Shown here: piece after piece, positions 32,901 through 43,116 of the stretch
How positions within the stretch are numbered: the stretch's first letter is position 1
Layout of the letters: the number at the start of each line of letters is the position of its first letter
Assembly: GCA_033980235.1 (NCBI GenBank)
Contig: CM067064.1
Coordinates: forward strand, 31,895,170 to 31,959,169
Length of the DNA: 64,000 bases
Reading direction: 5' to 3'
Origin: Diadema setosum
Lineage: Eukaryota > Echinodermata > Echinoidea > Diadematoida > Diadematidae
Notes under the pieces: generated by a model
The model's input: the letters and a program-made list of their open reading frames with translations, nothing else
Database searches by the model: none
What the model was told of the DNA's origin: nothing
Made by a program: the position numbers and the translations under genes

Positions 32901-35900
32901 TCTATGGTGCAACATAGGTAGCCATTGCTGGCAGACACTCTCTCAGCTGCGTGCTTTCATCTCTGTCAACCCTGAGACAAAACACTCTCCCAGGCCCATC
33001 CCACCTCCATTGAACAAAACTATACAGCCAGCCGGGCACGCACAAACAAGCTCCGCCCACTTGGCCTGTCACTAAAATAATAAAGCAGCGATTGGCTTGA
33101 CCAAGGAGTTCTGGCTTGACATGGATAAAGTATGGATGTGCTGTGTGTATGGATAAAGTATGGATCGATGTGCTGTGTGTATACATGTGTATGTATTCGA
33201 CATGTGTGCGGAGCGGTACGGTGTGAGATTATTGAGTGTGCATGCTTACCTGCAGCAGGTCAGGGGTTCTGCGACATGCCAATTTTTTTGTTCTCCTCTA
33301 ATGTAATGAGAATGCCAGACAAATCTTCTTCGGCTCAAGTGATGTAAACTAAGTGTATTTTGTACAAAAGGGACCGAATGTTTTACTTCGACACAGCCGA
33401 AATTCGACTCTCGTACTTTGGCTTGTCCACATATTTCTTAGAGAAAATACATAGGGAAAAATCGGGAATTTTTATTTTGCTTCCAGTTAAGTGATTTTCG
33501 ACTCACTCGACGTCGACTTATCCGAGGTTTACTGTATATCAAAATGGTCTACCAAGAAACTTGTATGGCTGATGCAATTTGCCAAGATAATAAGTTGTTT
33601 TGGAGTATTTTGAAATGAAAAGTGTAAAATACTTGAGGTTGTGTACCTGACTTTTATTACACAGTACCCATACCAAGGAGGTTATGTTTTTTCAAGTGTT
33701 GGTGTTCTGTATGTAAAATAACTTTAAAAGTTGTAAACAGATTTGGATGAAAATTACAGGAAAAGTTACAATGATATTAAAGGGACTGTACAGTACTGGT
33801 TGAGGTGGGAATTCATGTTTTGAACATTCTTAAGTGAGGTAATGAGAAACCTCACATGAAATATGAAATATGAAAGAAGGATTCAACGTTTATTTAATGA
33901 AAATTGGTTTTCAAATGGCTGAGATATCCCAAAAAATTTATTCCATTTTCATCGAATAAACTTTTGATACCCCTTAGAACTGCATGCTCTTTGACATCTC
34001 ATAGAGTGGTTTCTGAATATCTTGAAAAACGTTAAAAGCTAAATCCTCACCTCGACCAGAAGTGTACACACCCTTTAAAGGTCCAGTTTACCTTTGGGAG
34101 CAGTGATTTCAAAAATGTTCAAGATATCACATTTGATGCATATGTGTAGGTCTGCTGTATCATAAAACATCCTACCATATTAAATATTTGCAATGAAACC
34201 TAAAAATATAAGGAGATATCAGGGTTTTTCTTCATAAACCGTAACTGTATACGGTTTAGTCTGGAAACATCTTTATTATAACTATTGTTCACATTTTGTG
34301 TATTTAACAACACTTAACATCGATTATACAGATTTAACTTTTGACAGTGGTCGTTTCTATCCCTAACTCACATTTTAGAACTATTTTAAAGCACTAATGA
34401 TGGGTTTTTGTTTCATCTGCAAATGGTAAATTATGCCTTTAACTCAGGGAAAAGATGATTAAATTTTGGAAGTGATCGTTCCAGGACATCATCTGGATCA
34501 ATAAATAAAAAATTTTAAAAAATGTGTTATGTGGTGAGGTGATCATACTTCTGCAACTATTAAAGGGTTAGTGTAAGATTTATGTTTACCGAACTCACTC
34601 GATGTACCCTGGATAATTTAGGCCGAGATGCACTGAAGGCTTTAACCCTAAAGGGGCCGGGCTTTTTTGGCTATGCTCAGACCGGGGGGGATGGATTCCG
34701 CCTCCCCCCCCCCCTATCGGTGGTGCGATCGCGATGAAATTTTGCATGCGTGAGACCCGCGTCATAGTCTACAAGCCTGTGTCATAAGATTTTTTGAAAC
34801 AATCAATTTCTAATTTTAATTAATTAATTATGCAAATTAAGCTCAAGATGATATTCTAGCCTAAGTAAAAGCATTGAGAGTCTAATTTTTGATCTGTAAA
34901 TCTGTTTTAGCATATTCAACAATTGTACATCACAAAAACTTCCAAAACTCATTTCAATTCTTATGTATTTTATTGTTTTCAGAATTTCTTATGTATTTCC
35001 ATGTTTTTCAACTTTTGTTTTTTTCTTTGTTTTTTCATTGGAAATTGTCACTGACCACTTTTCTACCATAATTAGCACAAAATTAATCGATGAAAGTGAT
35101 TGATTGTAAAAATAATCAGGTTTTTATGACTTTCATGACAGAGCACTGCTTTCCATAGGAAATGTACACAAAATCACAAAATTGTGCCCGTTTTGGGGCG
35201 ACATTCCGTTACAAAAATGGGCGTGGCTTCGCAAAAGTATGCGCGGACGTTGCAAATTTGGTCTCAAAAGTTGCGCAAGACTTGAACGAAGAAAGTCAAG
35301 AAGCCTCGCGATGAGGCCTTCTCACGTTACAGAATTATAGCGCGAAACGTCGAGGGGGGGGGGCGGATTCCGCCCCCCGTCCCTTTTAGGGTTAAGACTG
35401 TTATTTTGGGGGGTCTTTCAAGCATGTAAGTTTGCACTATACGTAGATATGGGAGTTTGGGTACCCAGTGTGTCATCAGACAGTGATTGCAGCTTGAAAA
35501 CTTACAGAAACAGACTATTGTTTTTCACCTGGTTTAAGCATTCAATCGTTGAAACAAGAGTCATTTTTTCACTGATATGGCTTCCCTAATCACATCTCTC
35601 GTAAGGCACATCTCAACCCATCAAGCTGATCCCACCAAGCCAGCTGGAGGTGATCGGTAACTGGATCGGGGAGCAGCCCGGCATGTGCCTCAGCCACACC
35701 CATTCCGACAGAAGCCCGCCTCCTCGCATCCCAGCCTTCCACATCCACCCTTCTCACAAGACGTCCCACGAACCCTCCGGCGCTGGGCCCCTCCCGGGCC
35801 TCATCTGGCAGAGCGTACTCTCCCCTCTCATCCTGGATGCCAACCGCAGCACCATCCAAAAGACTCTCCCCAAGGGCGTGTCCCTCCACGACTATACCCT

Positions 35901-37960
35901 GCTCTTCTCCAAGCTCCACCTCGGCATTCTGCAGGTGCTGTTTGCATCGTCCGACACGAAATCTGGAAGTGGTCCGACGACGTCTAAGGCAAAGTCGAAA
36001 GTCGGGGTCCTGACCCTGTTGGACATTGAGAGCGTGGTCATGCTGACAGTTCACACCATTCAGGACAATAAACTTGGCGAGGAGGCAGTGCAGACTGCAG
36101 TGGAGAGGATTGCCCAACTCCTGCAGGTATCCACAGCAACAGGGACACTACCGGTTACAAAAGGTACATAGTATAAACTTGAACTGTCCGACTCATTTCA
36201 TACGCATTGAATGCTATAGTTTACAAGTGATGCTCAGGGCTGAGTACATCTGTAGGAATTTGATTAATATTTTTATCATAGAATTGTTAAACAGACATGG
36301 GCAACATTTGTTTTATAGAACAGTGGAGACATTTTTTTTTTGATAATCATGTGTTCAATAACTACTGACACACTGATTATTTACTGGATGCATTTCCTTT
36401 TGGCCTGCCGTGAAGGTATGGCTAGCTGTACCATGCATCCTGTACATACTGGTACATACTGGATACGTTGTAATGGAAATACTGTACTGGATGCATTCTT
36501 AGCGAGCCAATAGCTAGTTTCTTGCTTAGTGTGCATACTCTTGCTACAAATGCTTAATAGCCTGTTTACAGTGGCTGTTGTCAGTGTTTGTATGTTCAGC
36601 CAGTAAGAATCCATGCACAACTCTCAGCAAATGAGTTTTCAAAATTTTCTCGATCTGTTGTATGAGAACCAATTCTGAACAAGATTTTGAAATTCGTATG
36701 AACTTTGTGCAGAACTGGCCAGATATTTGTCATTGAATCAATGTCAGCAGCTTGAGGGGGAGTCTTGGACCTGCCTTCTTTCAAGTCTGTCCACTATGGA
36801 GTGTCAGTACACCAAAAAAAAAAAGTACTTAAGTAGAAACTTTGGCAAGAATAAATTTCTTGAGAGGATTTCTTGAGAGAAAGTGAATAGTAGAAATATT
36901 GCCAAGATTGCTGCGCTTAGTTTGTAATAGTATTATGTGACCTTCTACTACAAAAGGATCCGAAAGTCAATGAAGGTTGATTTTTCTTAAAATGACATGA
37001 CATTATTCCCTTACTCTTCCGCTTTCCTTTCATATAAAACATGACTCATAAAAGTATGCAGTTGTGGAGATATTGATGATTTTATGAGACCATGTTGAGT
37101 GGTCTGGGAAAACAACGTTTTGGGAAAACAGCGTTTTGAGAAAACTGCCTTCAAAGTTTTGTTTCCAATGCAATCGTGTTCAAGGGAAGGTAAGACAGTT
37201 TTCACTTCTTGACAATAGAAGGTCCGCTCATATAGCAACCTCCGCAATGTTCATTCAAGCTTAGTGCCAGTGGTCTACACACGACCAATCACTAACCAGG
37301 ATGCCACGCACTGACCAATAAGATCACTCCCTCGTTTCTAGGGGCAGAGTCTACCTGCAGCGCTATATCCAAATTTTCGGAAACGTTTCTCTTCCGTTGA
37401 GTGTCAGAAAATCATGGCCTAGAAAGACACTAATTTCTTGCCTATACTCTGATCATTTAGCTTCAAAATTTTGGCAGATGGTAGACGATACATTAAACTA
37501 CATTATGCCACCAACAGAAATGTGATAGTTTTGACGGATTTTGATGATATGACTTCAAACTCGATTTTCTCAGCTTAATTAACCCGTTGAGGACGAGTCC
37601 CGAGTATACCCGGGCTGGTGTCTATGGAAAATGCGTGTTGTAGCAAAATCAAACCGTCCTCAACGGGTTAATCGTCAGCGACTTTAGGATCTTTTTGTTG
37701 TGATGGGTCACATATGTACTCTCCCTTATTTTTCAGTTTCACATACCACACTTGTCAGTAAGTGATATATTTACAGTGCAAAGTAGTTTTCAAACTCTTA
37801 TCTCTGAGAGGACTTCCATGAATATGCTCTCAATATCTTTTTGTTCCATGATGTTTCCTTGCTGTTGTGTGTTTCTCCAGATAAAGTCATCCCACTCTGC
37901 GAGGACCTACCATCCAATGCTTTGCTGTCACTGATTCTTCATGGTGAGCTGCCATCATGA
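25813..37960 (+). CDS. INTS15: INTS15, Integrator complex subunit 15 (C7orf26 homologue), six coding exons
   Basis: INTS15 is a nuclear subunit of the Integrator complex, which processes snRNA 3' ends and attenuates RNA polymerase II. In vertebrates it works with the INTS10/13/14 module. Exons are 25813-25843, 30180-30406, 30944-31180, 32345-32507, 35606-36163 and 37881-37960. All introns are GT-AG and the phases (1,0,0,1,1) match, giving 431 codons; human C7orf26 is about 450. Matches to the human protein recalled from memory include LLIWLDQYFEQ (human LYHLDIYFSSQ), VQELQLLEELCHFF (LQELQLLEIMCNYF), VLDCAAVWL (VLECAASWL), LVPGTQ, LIPPSQLEVIGNWI (LIPPMDLLEMIVTWI) and LLFSKLHLGILQVL (LLYSKLHLSVLQVL). 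The proline-rich vertebrate tail is absent. The ATG at 25813 has A at -3 and G at +4 but lies in the target duplication of the foldback insertion; the ancestral protein probably began with four more residues. Confidence 0.93.
26050..27350. mobile_element. Inverted-repeat element in INTS15 intron 1
   Basis: The arms pair over roughly 150 to 280 bp: GTAGAAATGCACACCTACC and TTGTCAATAAAATTTT at 26080-26135 are complementary to 27250-27317. Farther in, AAAAGTACGTCGGTCG (26225) pairs with CGATCGGCGTACTTTTT (27143). The right arm has an extra CATGGTGTG. No clear target duplication or transposase; ends are approximate. Confidence 0.55.
27532..27690 (-). pseudogene. Unidentified exon-like antisense fragment
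   Basis: The minus strand has an island of balanced composition with an open frame of about 53 codons, including RDRWQRIHTGARIIDFGLYK and EGIREARHSLRGTFPDDQIQ. It is bounded by AT-rich sequence and by a stop shortly upstream. The amino-acid mix looks like real protein, unlike the neighbouring frames, but I do not recognise it. It could be a captured host exon or transposon remnant. A repeat shared with 11410-11485 lies just to its left. An overlapping longer frame in another register (27522-27755) looks less protein-like. Confidence 0.35.
27889..27964. repeat. Short palindrome with paired CCAAT and CACGTG motifs
   Basis: TTAGCCAATCACGTGCGTGG is answered by ACCTTGCATGTGATTGGCTAA, with an AAAACACGT / ACGTGTTTT inner stem. 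It may be a tiny MITE. Confidence 0.6.
28559..29080. mobile_element. MULE-like non-autonomous element, 9-bp target duplication
   Basis: Inverted ends TAGCCTTTTGTCAAGGCCCT / AGGGCCTTGACAAAAGGCTA extend into arms of about 95 bp (GAGGGCCTTTTGAGATCTGC at both ends). The flanks carry the exact 9-bp repeat GTTCAAGAC (28550-28558, 29081-29089), the size typical of Mutator-like transposases. Inside are further small hairpins such as CCGACTTTTGCTCC / GGAGCAAAAGTCGG. No transposase. Confidence 0.85.
29945..29982. repeat. TG microsatellite
   Basis: A run of GTGTGT units in intron 1 of INTS15. Confidence 0.9.
30180..30406 (+). CDS. INTS15: INTS15 exon 2
   Basis: Acceptor TGTTCTAAG, donor ATG|GTAAGA. 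It encodes residues 11-86 (first codon shared with exon 1), including SDIGQRIPQLRSMLGQMG, LLIWLDQYFEQ and YVKMLIQEFIFYRSAEKN, the helical N-terminal region of INTS15. An antisense broken duplicate lies at 12013-12250. Confidence 0.92.
30407..30943 (+). other. INTS15 intron 2
   Basis: GTAAGA...ATGCAG; AT-rich, with no element recognised. Confidence 0.8.
30944..31180 (+). CDS. INTS15: INTS15 exon 3
   Basis: Acceptor TTATGCAG, donor AATCAG|GTATTT, phase 0 on both sides, residues 87-165. It contains the best-conserved block of the protein, VQELQLLEELCHFFHENGK, followed by MMRLISLAISVGCHDVLDCA and AVWLYNQ. Confidence 0.95.
31181..32344 (+). other. INTS15 intron 3
   Basis: GTATTT...CCCTTAG; a CTCTCT run near 31804-31818 and A/T runs, no element recognised. 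Confidence 0.75.
32345..32507 (+). CDS. INTS15: INTS15 exon 4
   Basis: Acceptor CCCTTAG, donor CAGA|GTAAGG (ends in phase 1), residues 166-219. It contains LADSVMTDFCELVPGTQPAI and SPQFTYHLLTALMSHF, matching human LVDDYCCLVPGS and SPRFCCQFITSVTALY. Confidence 0.93.
32594..33534. mobile_element. Pogo/Tigger-like element in INTS15 intron 4
   Basis: Ends CAGTAAACCTCG and CGAGGTTTACTG are perfect inverted repeats with AGTCGA-rich sequence just inside, and each is flanked by TA. It starts only 87 bases after exon 4. The interior includes a TG microsatellite (32731-32774) but no transposase. Confidence 0.85.
33781..34074. mobile_element. TTAA-flanked MITE, family 1, copy 2
   Basis: Ends AGGGACTGTACAGTACTGG and CCAGAAGTGTACACACCCT, TTAA on both sides (33777-33780, 34075-34078). 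It is a shorter version of 10533-10915, missing part of the middle. Confidence 0.85.
34079..34439 (+). mobile_element. TTAA-flanked MITE, family 2, copy 2
   Basis: Starts AGGTCCAGTTTACC and ends GGTAAATTATGCCT, with TTAA at 34075-34078 and 34440-34443. It shares its left TTAA with the preceding element. It is homologous to 1715-2055 in inverse orientation. Confidence 0.75.
34646..35391. mobile_element. piggyBac-like MITE
   Basis: Ends CCCTAAAGGGGCCGGG and CCCGTCCCTTTTAGGG with a conserved GGATTCCGCC/C-run sub-end, and TTAA duplications at 34642-34645 and 35392-35395. CCCT ends inside TTAA are the piggyBac signature. No transposase frame. Confidence 0.85.
35606..36163 (+). CDS. INTS15: INTS15 exon 5 (largest)
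   Basis: Acceptor CTCTCGTAAG, donor AAAAG|GTACAT, residues 220-405. It contains LIPPSQLEVIGNWIGEQPG, a long proline/serine-rich linker, LHDYTLLFSKLHLGILQVL, a TSKAKSK basic spot, and VERIAQLLQVSTATGTLPVT, matching human LDRLAQALQVAMASGALLCT. High GC content contrasts with the AT-rich introns; the long antisense frame here is a shadow. Confidence 0.95.
36164..37880 (+). other. INTS15 intron 5
   Basis: GTACAT...TTCTCCAG. It holds a small TTAA MITE (37583-37667) and a triplicated GGGAAAACA-CGTTTTG phrase near 37101-37145; otherwise no feature. Confidence 0.75.
37583..37667. mobile_element. 85-bp piggyBac-like MITE
   Basis: Ends CCCGTTGAGGACG and CGTCCTCAACGGG are perfect inverted repeats, flanked by TTAA (37579-37582, 37668-37671). 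Confidence 0.85.
37881..37960 (+). CDS. INTS15: INTS15 exon 6 (last coding exon)
   Basis: Acceptor GTTTCTCCAG. It encodes residues 406-431, KVIPLCEDLPSNALLSLILH followed by GELPS and TGA at 37958-37960. It matches human LRTLCSRLPHNNLLQLVISG, after which vertebrate proteins continue with a proline-rich tail that is absent here. Confidence 0.92.
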
Positions 37961-38600
37961 TTCACTAAGTGGACCAATGGGCAGGACATGTTGTGTATCC
38001 AACCTCTGAAGGGAAGAGAGAGAAGGAGTGAAATACAGGATTCCAGACTCCTATAGACACCAGACAACTGGAGCCTATGGATTCAGCTCTGAATAGCTCG
38101 ACAGTAGGAAAGACCGTCTTTGTGAAATCAGCCTGGGATTGGTGTTGAAAGGATAGGCATGCGGTACAGAATGTCCTGTACGACTTGTATCAAATCATTG
38201 CAAAGAATATGTAGCTGCAACTTGTGGGCTGTGTCACTATGGCAACAGAGAAAGCCGTGAATGTGCCAGGAGAGATAATGCAGGCATGCTCACACTTAGT
38301 GTGAACCGTGGTATGATAAATGCTGTGTAAATGACAGGAAAGCAGGAAGAACAACATTCTAACATTGGACTGCATGCCAAGAATATTCGCCGTGGGCTTG
38401 AGACGAAAAACATGGCATGCAGTGATATCAAGATGAATATCCTTCTGGTTTTTTTTACCATACAAGTGGCTGTGGGCATTCATTGCATGGCATGGGCATG
38501 TCTTTGATAATCCTGTAAGGAGCTGAAGAAATCCAGGATTGCTTAATACCTCCAACCCCCCTGTATGAATTATATGTAAATAAATGGTATACATTTTTGT
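37961..38600 (+). other. INTS15: INTS15 3' untranslated region
   Basis: Non-coding sequence after the stop, ending near AATAAA at 38579-38584, the first good poly(A) signal downstream. The antisense frame of 154 codons here has no recognisable motif. Confidence 0.6.
38579..38584 (+). terminator. Candidate poly(A) signal of INTS15
   Basis: AATAAA about 620 bases after the stop codon; T-rich sequence follows. Confidence 0.55.
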
Positions 38601-38745
38601 ACAAATTTGATGGTTTATTAGTGTTATCATTCTAGGTTGACTGTATAAATCCAATTCTTGTTATTACAAACTCGTTATGCCCATTGAAATTTACAGTCAT
38701 TGTTAAGTTGATTTTTTTAAAACTTAAAACAATAGAGCAAAAAGC

Positions 38746-40245
38746 TTTTTATGCCGCCACGAAGTGGTGCCGGAGGCATTATGTTTTCGGGTTGTCCGTC
38801 CGTCCGTCCGTCCGTCCGTCCGTCCTTCCGTCCTTCCGTCCTTCCGTCCGTCCTTCCGTCCGTCCGTAATGAATTTTGTGGACAAGGTAACTATCAAAAC
38901 CTGTTGAGGTATCCTAATGAAACTTGGCACGTATGTGTATTAGGGGGTGAAGTTGTGCCTATCAACTTTTGGGTGCACATGCTCAAGGTCAAAGGTCAAA
39001 AGGTCCAGGTCAAATACATAAAATTTCACTATTTCCACCATATCTAGTGAATGCCTGAAGATATTTTCTTGAAACCTAGTGTATACATGTATTACCCAAT
39101 TAAGATTCTCTGGTGAAAGTTTGGGTCATGAGGTCAAAGGTCAAAGGTCAAAAGGTCAGGGTCAAATACATAAAATTTCACTATTTCCACCATATCTATT
39201 GAATGCCTGAAGATATTTTCTTGAAAACTTAGTGTATACATGTATTACCCAATTAAGATTCTCTGGTGAAGGTTTGGGTCATGAGGTCAAAGGTCAAAGG
39301 TCAAAAGGTCAGGGTCAAATACATAAATATCACTATTTCCACCATATCTATTGAATGCCTGAAGATATTTTCCTTGAAACTTAGTGTATACATGTATTAC
39401 CCAATTAAGATTCTCTGGTGAAAGCTTAGGTCATGAGGTCAAAGGTCAAAGGTCAAAAGGTCAAGTAAAAATATTAAAACTTTTTTTTTCTCCGTACAAA
39501 ATGTACCTTGGAAAATTGTTCAAGGGTATCTTCATGGAACATAGTATATACATGTACTGACTGGAATTGATTATCTAGAGAATGTAGGGTTCATGGGGTC
39601 AAAGGTCAGGGGTCAAAGGTCAAGTGCAACACGTCAAAATTTTACTATTTCCCTCATATTTATGCAAGGCCAGCAGGGTTATTTTTTTTTACACTTGGTG
39701 TATGCATGTGTAACCTAATAGAAATTCTCTGGAAATTTTTTTTTTCTTCTTTTTTTGCCTCAAAGGTCAAAAGGTCAAAGATCAAGTGAAAGTGCTGAAC
39801 TAACTTTTTTCTCCATATCTCTGAAGTGGCTCAAGTTATCTTGAAACTTAGTACATATTATGCATGTTCTACCTGAAAGTGATTATCTTATGAATTTTAG
39901 GGTCACGGGCCAGATGAAAACGGTAACAATTTACTATTCATTTCAGAAATTCACACCAATTCTCCACACCTGTACCTTGAAAATTACTCAATGCCTAAAT
40001 GTATGAATGGGTCAAAGTGAAGTTAAAGTCCTTAAATCCCTAGATACATGCTCTCCTATTCATCCAATTAAACCTAAGTCAAGGAAGGTGAACATTCAAC
40101 ACATTTGTGACAAATTTGTTATTTCAATATTTTGCCAATTTGTGAAAATGTAGTCACACATTGTCCACATGTACTATCTAGACCTATTGGGAAAATCATG
40201 CATTATGGCGGAGGCATACCAGTCGCCAAAGCGACATTTCTAGTT
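38746..40245 (+). repeat. DR1-rich interspersed element, copy B (full length, expanded)
   Basis: Starts TATGCCGCCACGAAGTGGTG, then a GTCC/TTCC array (38797-38868), and ends CATTATGGCGGAGGCATACC and AGTCGCCAAAGCGACATTTC. Internally a 153-bp block holding GAGGTCAAAGGTCAAAGGTC is tandemly triplicated (around 39110, 39263 and 39416). It is about 0.5 kb longer than copy C because of this expansion. Non-coding. Confidence 0.85.
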
Positions 40246-40604
40246 ACAAACATAGAGTCAAGAAAACTGTTTAAGAAAATCTCATGAGAGTTTTTTGTGT
40301 CAGTGGTGTTTATGACGAGAGGCCACTGTATTAGGGACAATAAACATCAGCCATAGGAACAGCATAGGAACTTTAGAATTTGTGACATGTTAATGATGTT
40401 CAGCTACATGCTGTGAAATGGGAATGGAATGGGTGTGTTGGAGCTGTTGATTCAATCCCAGGAAGGCCATACTTTTTCTGTATCGATGTTGATGGTGGTG
40501 GTGTTGCAAGATACAGATGCAGCCACCAAACAGACGAGAGAAGATTACGCCCCCTGGTACTGAGTGGTCAGATTGCTGTGCATGTGTTGTGTCGAATCAT
40601 AATG
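40246..40604. other. No gene seen
   Basis: Sequence between the DR1 element and an ATT microsatellite; a SINE-like origin for 40413-40604 is possible but no tRNA-type promoter boxes were convincing. Confidence 0.35.
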
Positions 40605-40702
40605 ATAATATTAATAATTATTATTATGATAACAAAAATAATAATTTGTTATTGTTATTATTATTATTATTATCATCATCATTATTATTATTATTATTAT
40701 TA

Positions 40703-40734
<32 letters not shown>

Positions 40735-40738
40735 GTTG

Positions 40739-40773
<35 letters not shown>

Positions 40774-40776
40774 TGG
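40605..40776. repeat. ATT/ATC trinucleotide microsatellite
   Basis: Long ATTATT tract with ATC interruptions; frames through it are artefacts. Confidence 0.95.
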
Positions 40777-40906
40777 CAATTCAACATAAAGTACAAGCGG
40801 ACATAGACTACTAACAGAAAATCATATTGTATGATATAAAGATTGTGGTGATTCTAATGCTTGGGATGTATGCATTGAATGTCTCTTTGTTCTTTCTACA
40901 TTGCAC

Positions 40907-40942
40907 CATGGACCTACAACAACAGGTTGTTGTAGGTCCATG
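40907..40942. repeat. Perfect 36-bp palindrome
   Basis: CATGGACCTACAACAAC, a two-base centre AG, then GTTGTTGTAGGTCCATG. It stands six bases before a CA microsatellite. Confidence 0.95.
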
Positions 40943-40945
40943 ATT

Positions 40946-40948
<3 letters not shown>

Positions 40949-41000
<52 letters not shown>
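40949..41000. repeat. CA microsatellite
   Basis: About 50 bases of ACACAC directly after the palindrome. Confidence 0.95.
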
Positions 41001-41003
<3 letters not shown>

Positions 41004-42515
41004 ACAATGTACATACACGCACACACATTATAACACATACATGTACACACGAACAGTCCCCCACAGAGCAAGAGAGAGAAAGAGAGAGAGGTTTAAATTG
41101 CATTATTGATTGATTTACTTTTTTGTCAACAGTGGAAGAGAAAGTGAAATGAGGAATGGCAGATGAAAACGGTAGATATATACAATGGCATAGAGTGCTC
41201 AAGAAGAGACCGGAAAAATTTCTTTGGAATGAATAGGGCCTAAAATCTTTCATAGAGTCATGAACAGACAACGGAATGTATTACTGGTATATTGAATGCC
41301 AGAAAACATGTTTCTGTAGTTTTGTAAAGTACATTGTATCTATTCTAATTTTCACTATTAAATTTTGCTGTTACTGTTGCACGAGGGAGGGTTACGAGTA
41401 TTCGAGCCAGATTATCTTATTCGAGCCCTGTTGTATCATCAAAAACCACAGACAAGCACAGTAAAAAAAAAAAAAGAAGAAGAAGAAAGATCATCAGCTT
41501 AGCAAGCAGGCCAAGCCACCAACCAATTTAAATTACATATGTGCTTACATATCGACTGAATACAATCTTGAACTGTTTTCAGCTATGAACCCGATTTCAA
41601 CTCTGTTAGTTCAAAATTATATCCAACTTTTAACACTTTGCAGTAGGATTCACGTGGTGATTAGGCAAGGCTTTGCAGACATGTCCCCTCTTTTCCCAGC
41701 TTTTTTTTTCTTACTTGGTTCCTATTGCCATTTCCATACATCTGAAAAACTGATAAACTTCCTTGTAACTCTCTTCAAACAATTCTACCCTGACCTCATT
41801 TGTTTTGCTTTGTCTAATGTAAGTTCAACTCACTCTCAATGTTGCTGCTCAAATGGCAAATTCAATCGTACTATTGAATTACTTGCAAGTTAGAGACTTG
41901 AAAGTGCAGTAGCAGTGACAATATCCTGGATTCAACAATGTTATTTGGACATACAATGTGTATCTGATACTAGCTACTCAGATACCTTACCACTGACTTA
42001 TCATTTACAAACCACTGTGCTTTCCACATTTTACATGTATAAGGCTAGAAACTTTAAAGAAACTCTTATATACTCTAGAACTGCCTATACAATTATCAAA
42101 ATGTTTTGGAGCCAATTTTGATGCAGGGAGGAAAAGTATGAAAGAGAAAATAGAAAATACTGATGCAAGAACAGAATTGTCTATCTACATGCATGATACA
42201 TTGTATTTCAAACCAAATCTGTCTTGTCATCCACGGCAATCACGGCCTCTCACAGTTGCGCATCCCTCTCCCGCCGCGGCGTTTTCTCGCGTCCATTCCG
42301 TTTTGTCAATGGTGGTCTGAAATGTGATAACTGTGGCCCGGCCGGGATTATGATGTAAAGTAGCATTAGCTTTTAGCACCCCTCACTATGAAAAAAAAAA
42401 AGGGGAAAATGCAATCATAGGCTCAATTAGTTTATATACAATGAGTGTGAGAGATATTGGGGTGTTAGAGCTAATAAAGTATTTGTCTTTGCCAGGATTT
42501 ATGGACTTGAAGAGG
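41001..42515. other. No gene seen
   Basis: No supportable gene. GA run near 41070-41088, A/AAG run near 41462-41488. The frame at 41585-41893 has no recognisable domain. Confidence 0.4.
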
Positions 42516-43116
42516 AATCCAGTCCAAATATAAGTTAGTCTGATGAAAAAGAGTAGACTCTTACGAGTTCAACGGTAAAATATGACAGAAGTCGGATGAA
42601 AAATAAGGAAGATATGACATTTTGAAATTTTGCTGATTTCTGAAAAATAGTTCTTGTACAGTGGATATGAATACGCAAATAGATAAGCTAACCATGTCAT
42701 ACCCTCACAATTTTCCATTGATCGTGTATCCCCCCCCCCCCCCCAAAAAAAAGAAGAAAATTCTGAAACGATGATACTCCTGCATGGCTGAATAACTTCA
42801 GAATAGTGATCAGTTAGATAGATATACGAGGATTTTAGCCTTGGGCATAATTGCGTTTGAATGAAAAACTGGTAATGTTAAAATATTATGTACAAACTAT
42901 AATAATATGGTAAGTTGTGAGGGAATGGCATGCTACTTTGCCATATGCATATTCATATTGACTGTTCAAGAACCCCCCTCCCCCCCCCCAAAAAAAAATA
43001 GCGAAACTTCAAATTGTCATAACTTACTTATTATTCATCCGATATTGATCAAAATTATACTGTTGAACTCATATTTTACTATTTCCTATTAGACTAACTT
43101 ATATTTGGACTGGATT
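42516..43116. mobile_element. Palindromic MITE with AATCCAGTCC ends
   Basis: Inverted ends AATCCAGTCCAAATATAAGT / ACTTATATTTGGACTGGATT continue as imperfect arms (TTAGTCTGAT..., GTAAAATATGA, CGGATGAAAAATAAG). Homopolymer C/A runs lie at 42731-42752 and 42977-42999 inside. Non-coding. Confidence 0.8.

Larger units (their letters stand above)
32508..35605 (+). other. INTS15 intron 4, filled by four DNA elements
   Basis: GTAAGG...CTCGTAAG. Elements lie at 32594-33534, 33781-34074, 34079-34439 and 34646-35391, so nearly three quarters of the intron is recognisable insertion. Confidence 0.8.

Noticed and set aside
35590..36117. 175-codon antisense frame
   Set aside because: It is a shadow of GC-rich INTS15 exon 5, whose sense frame matches the known protein and splice phases.
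38190..38654. 154-codon minus-strand frame downstream of INTS15
   Set aside because: No recognisable motif; it lies in the likely 3' untranslated region and has no supporting splice or poly(A) context.
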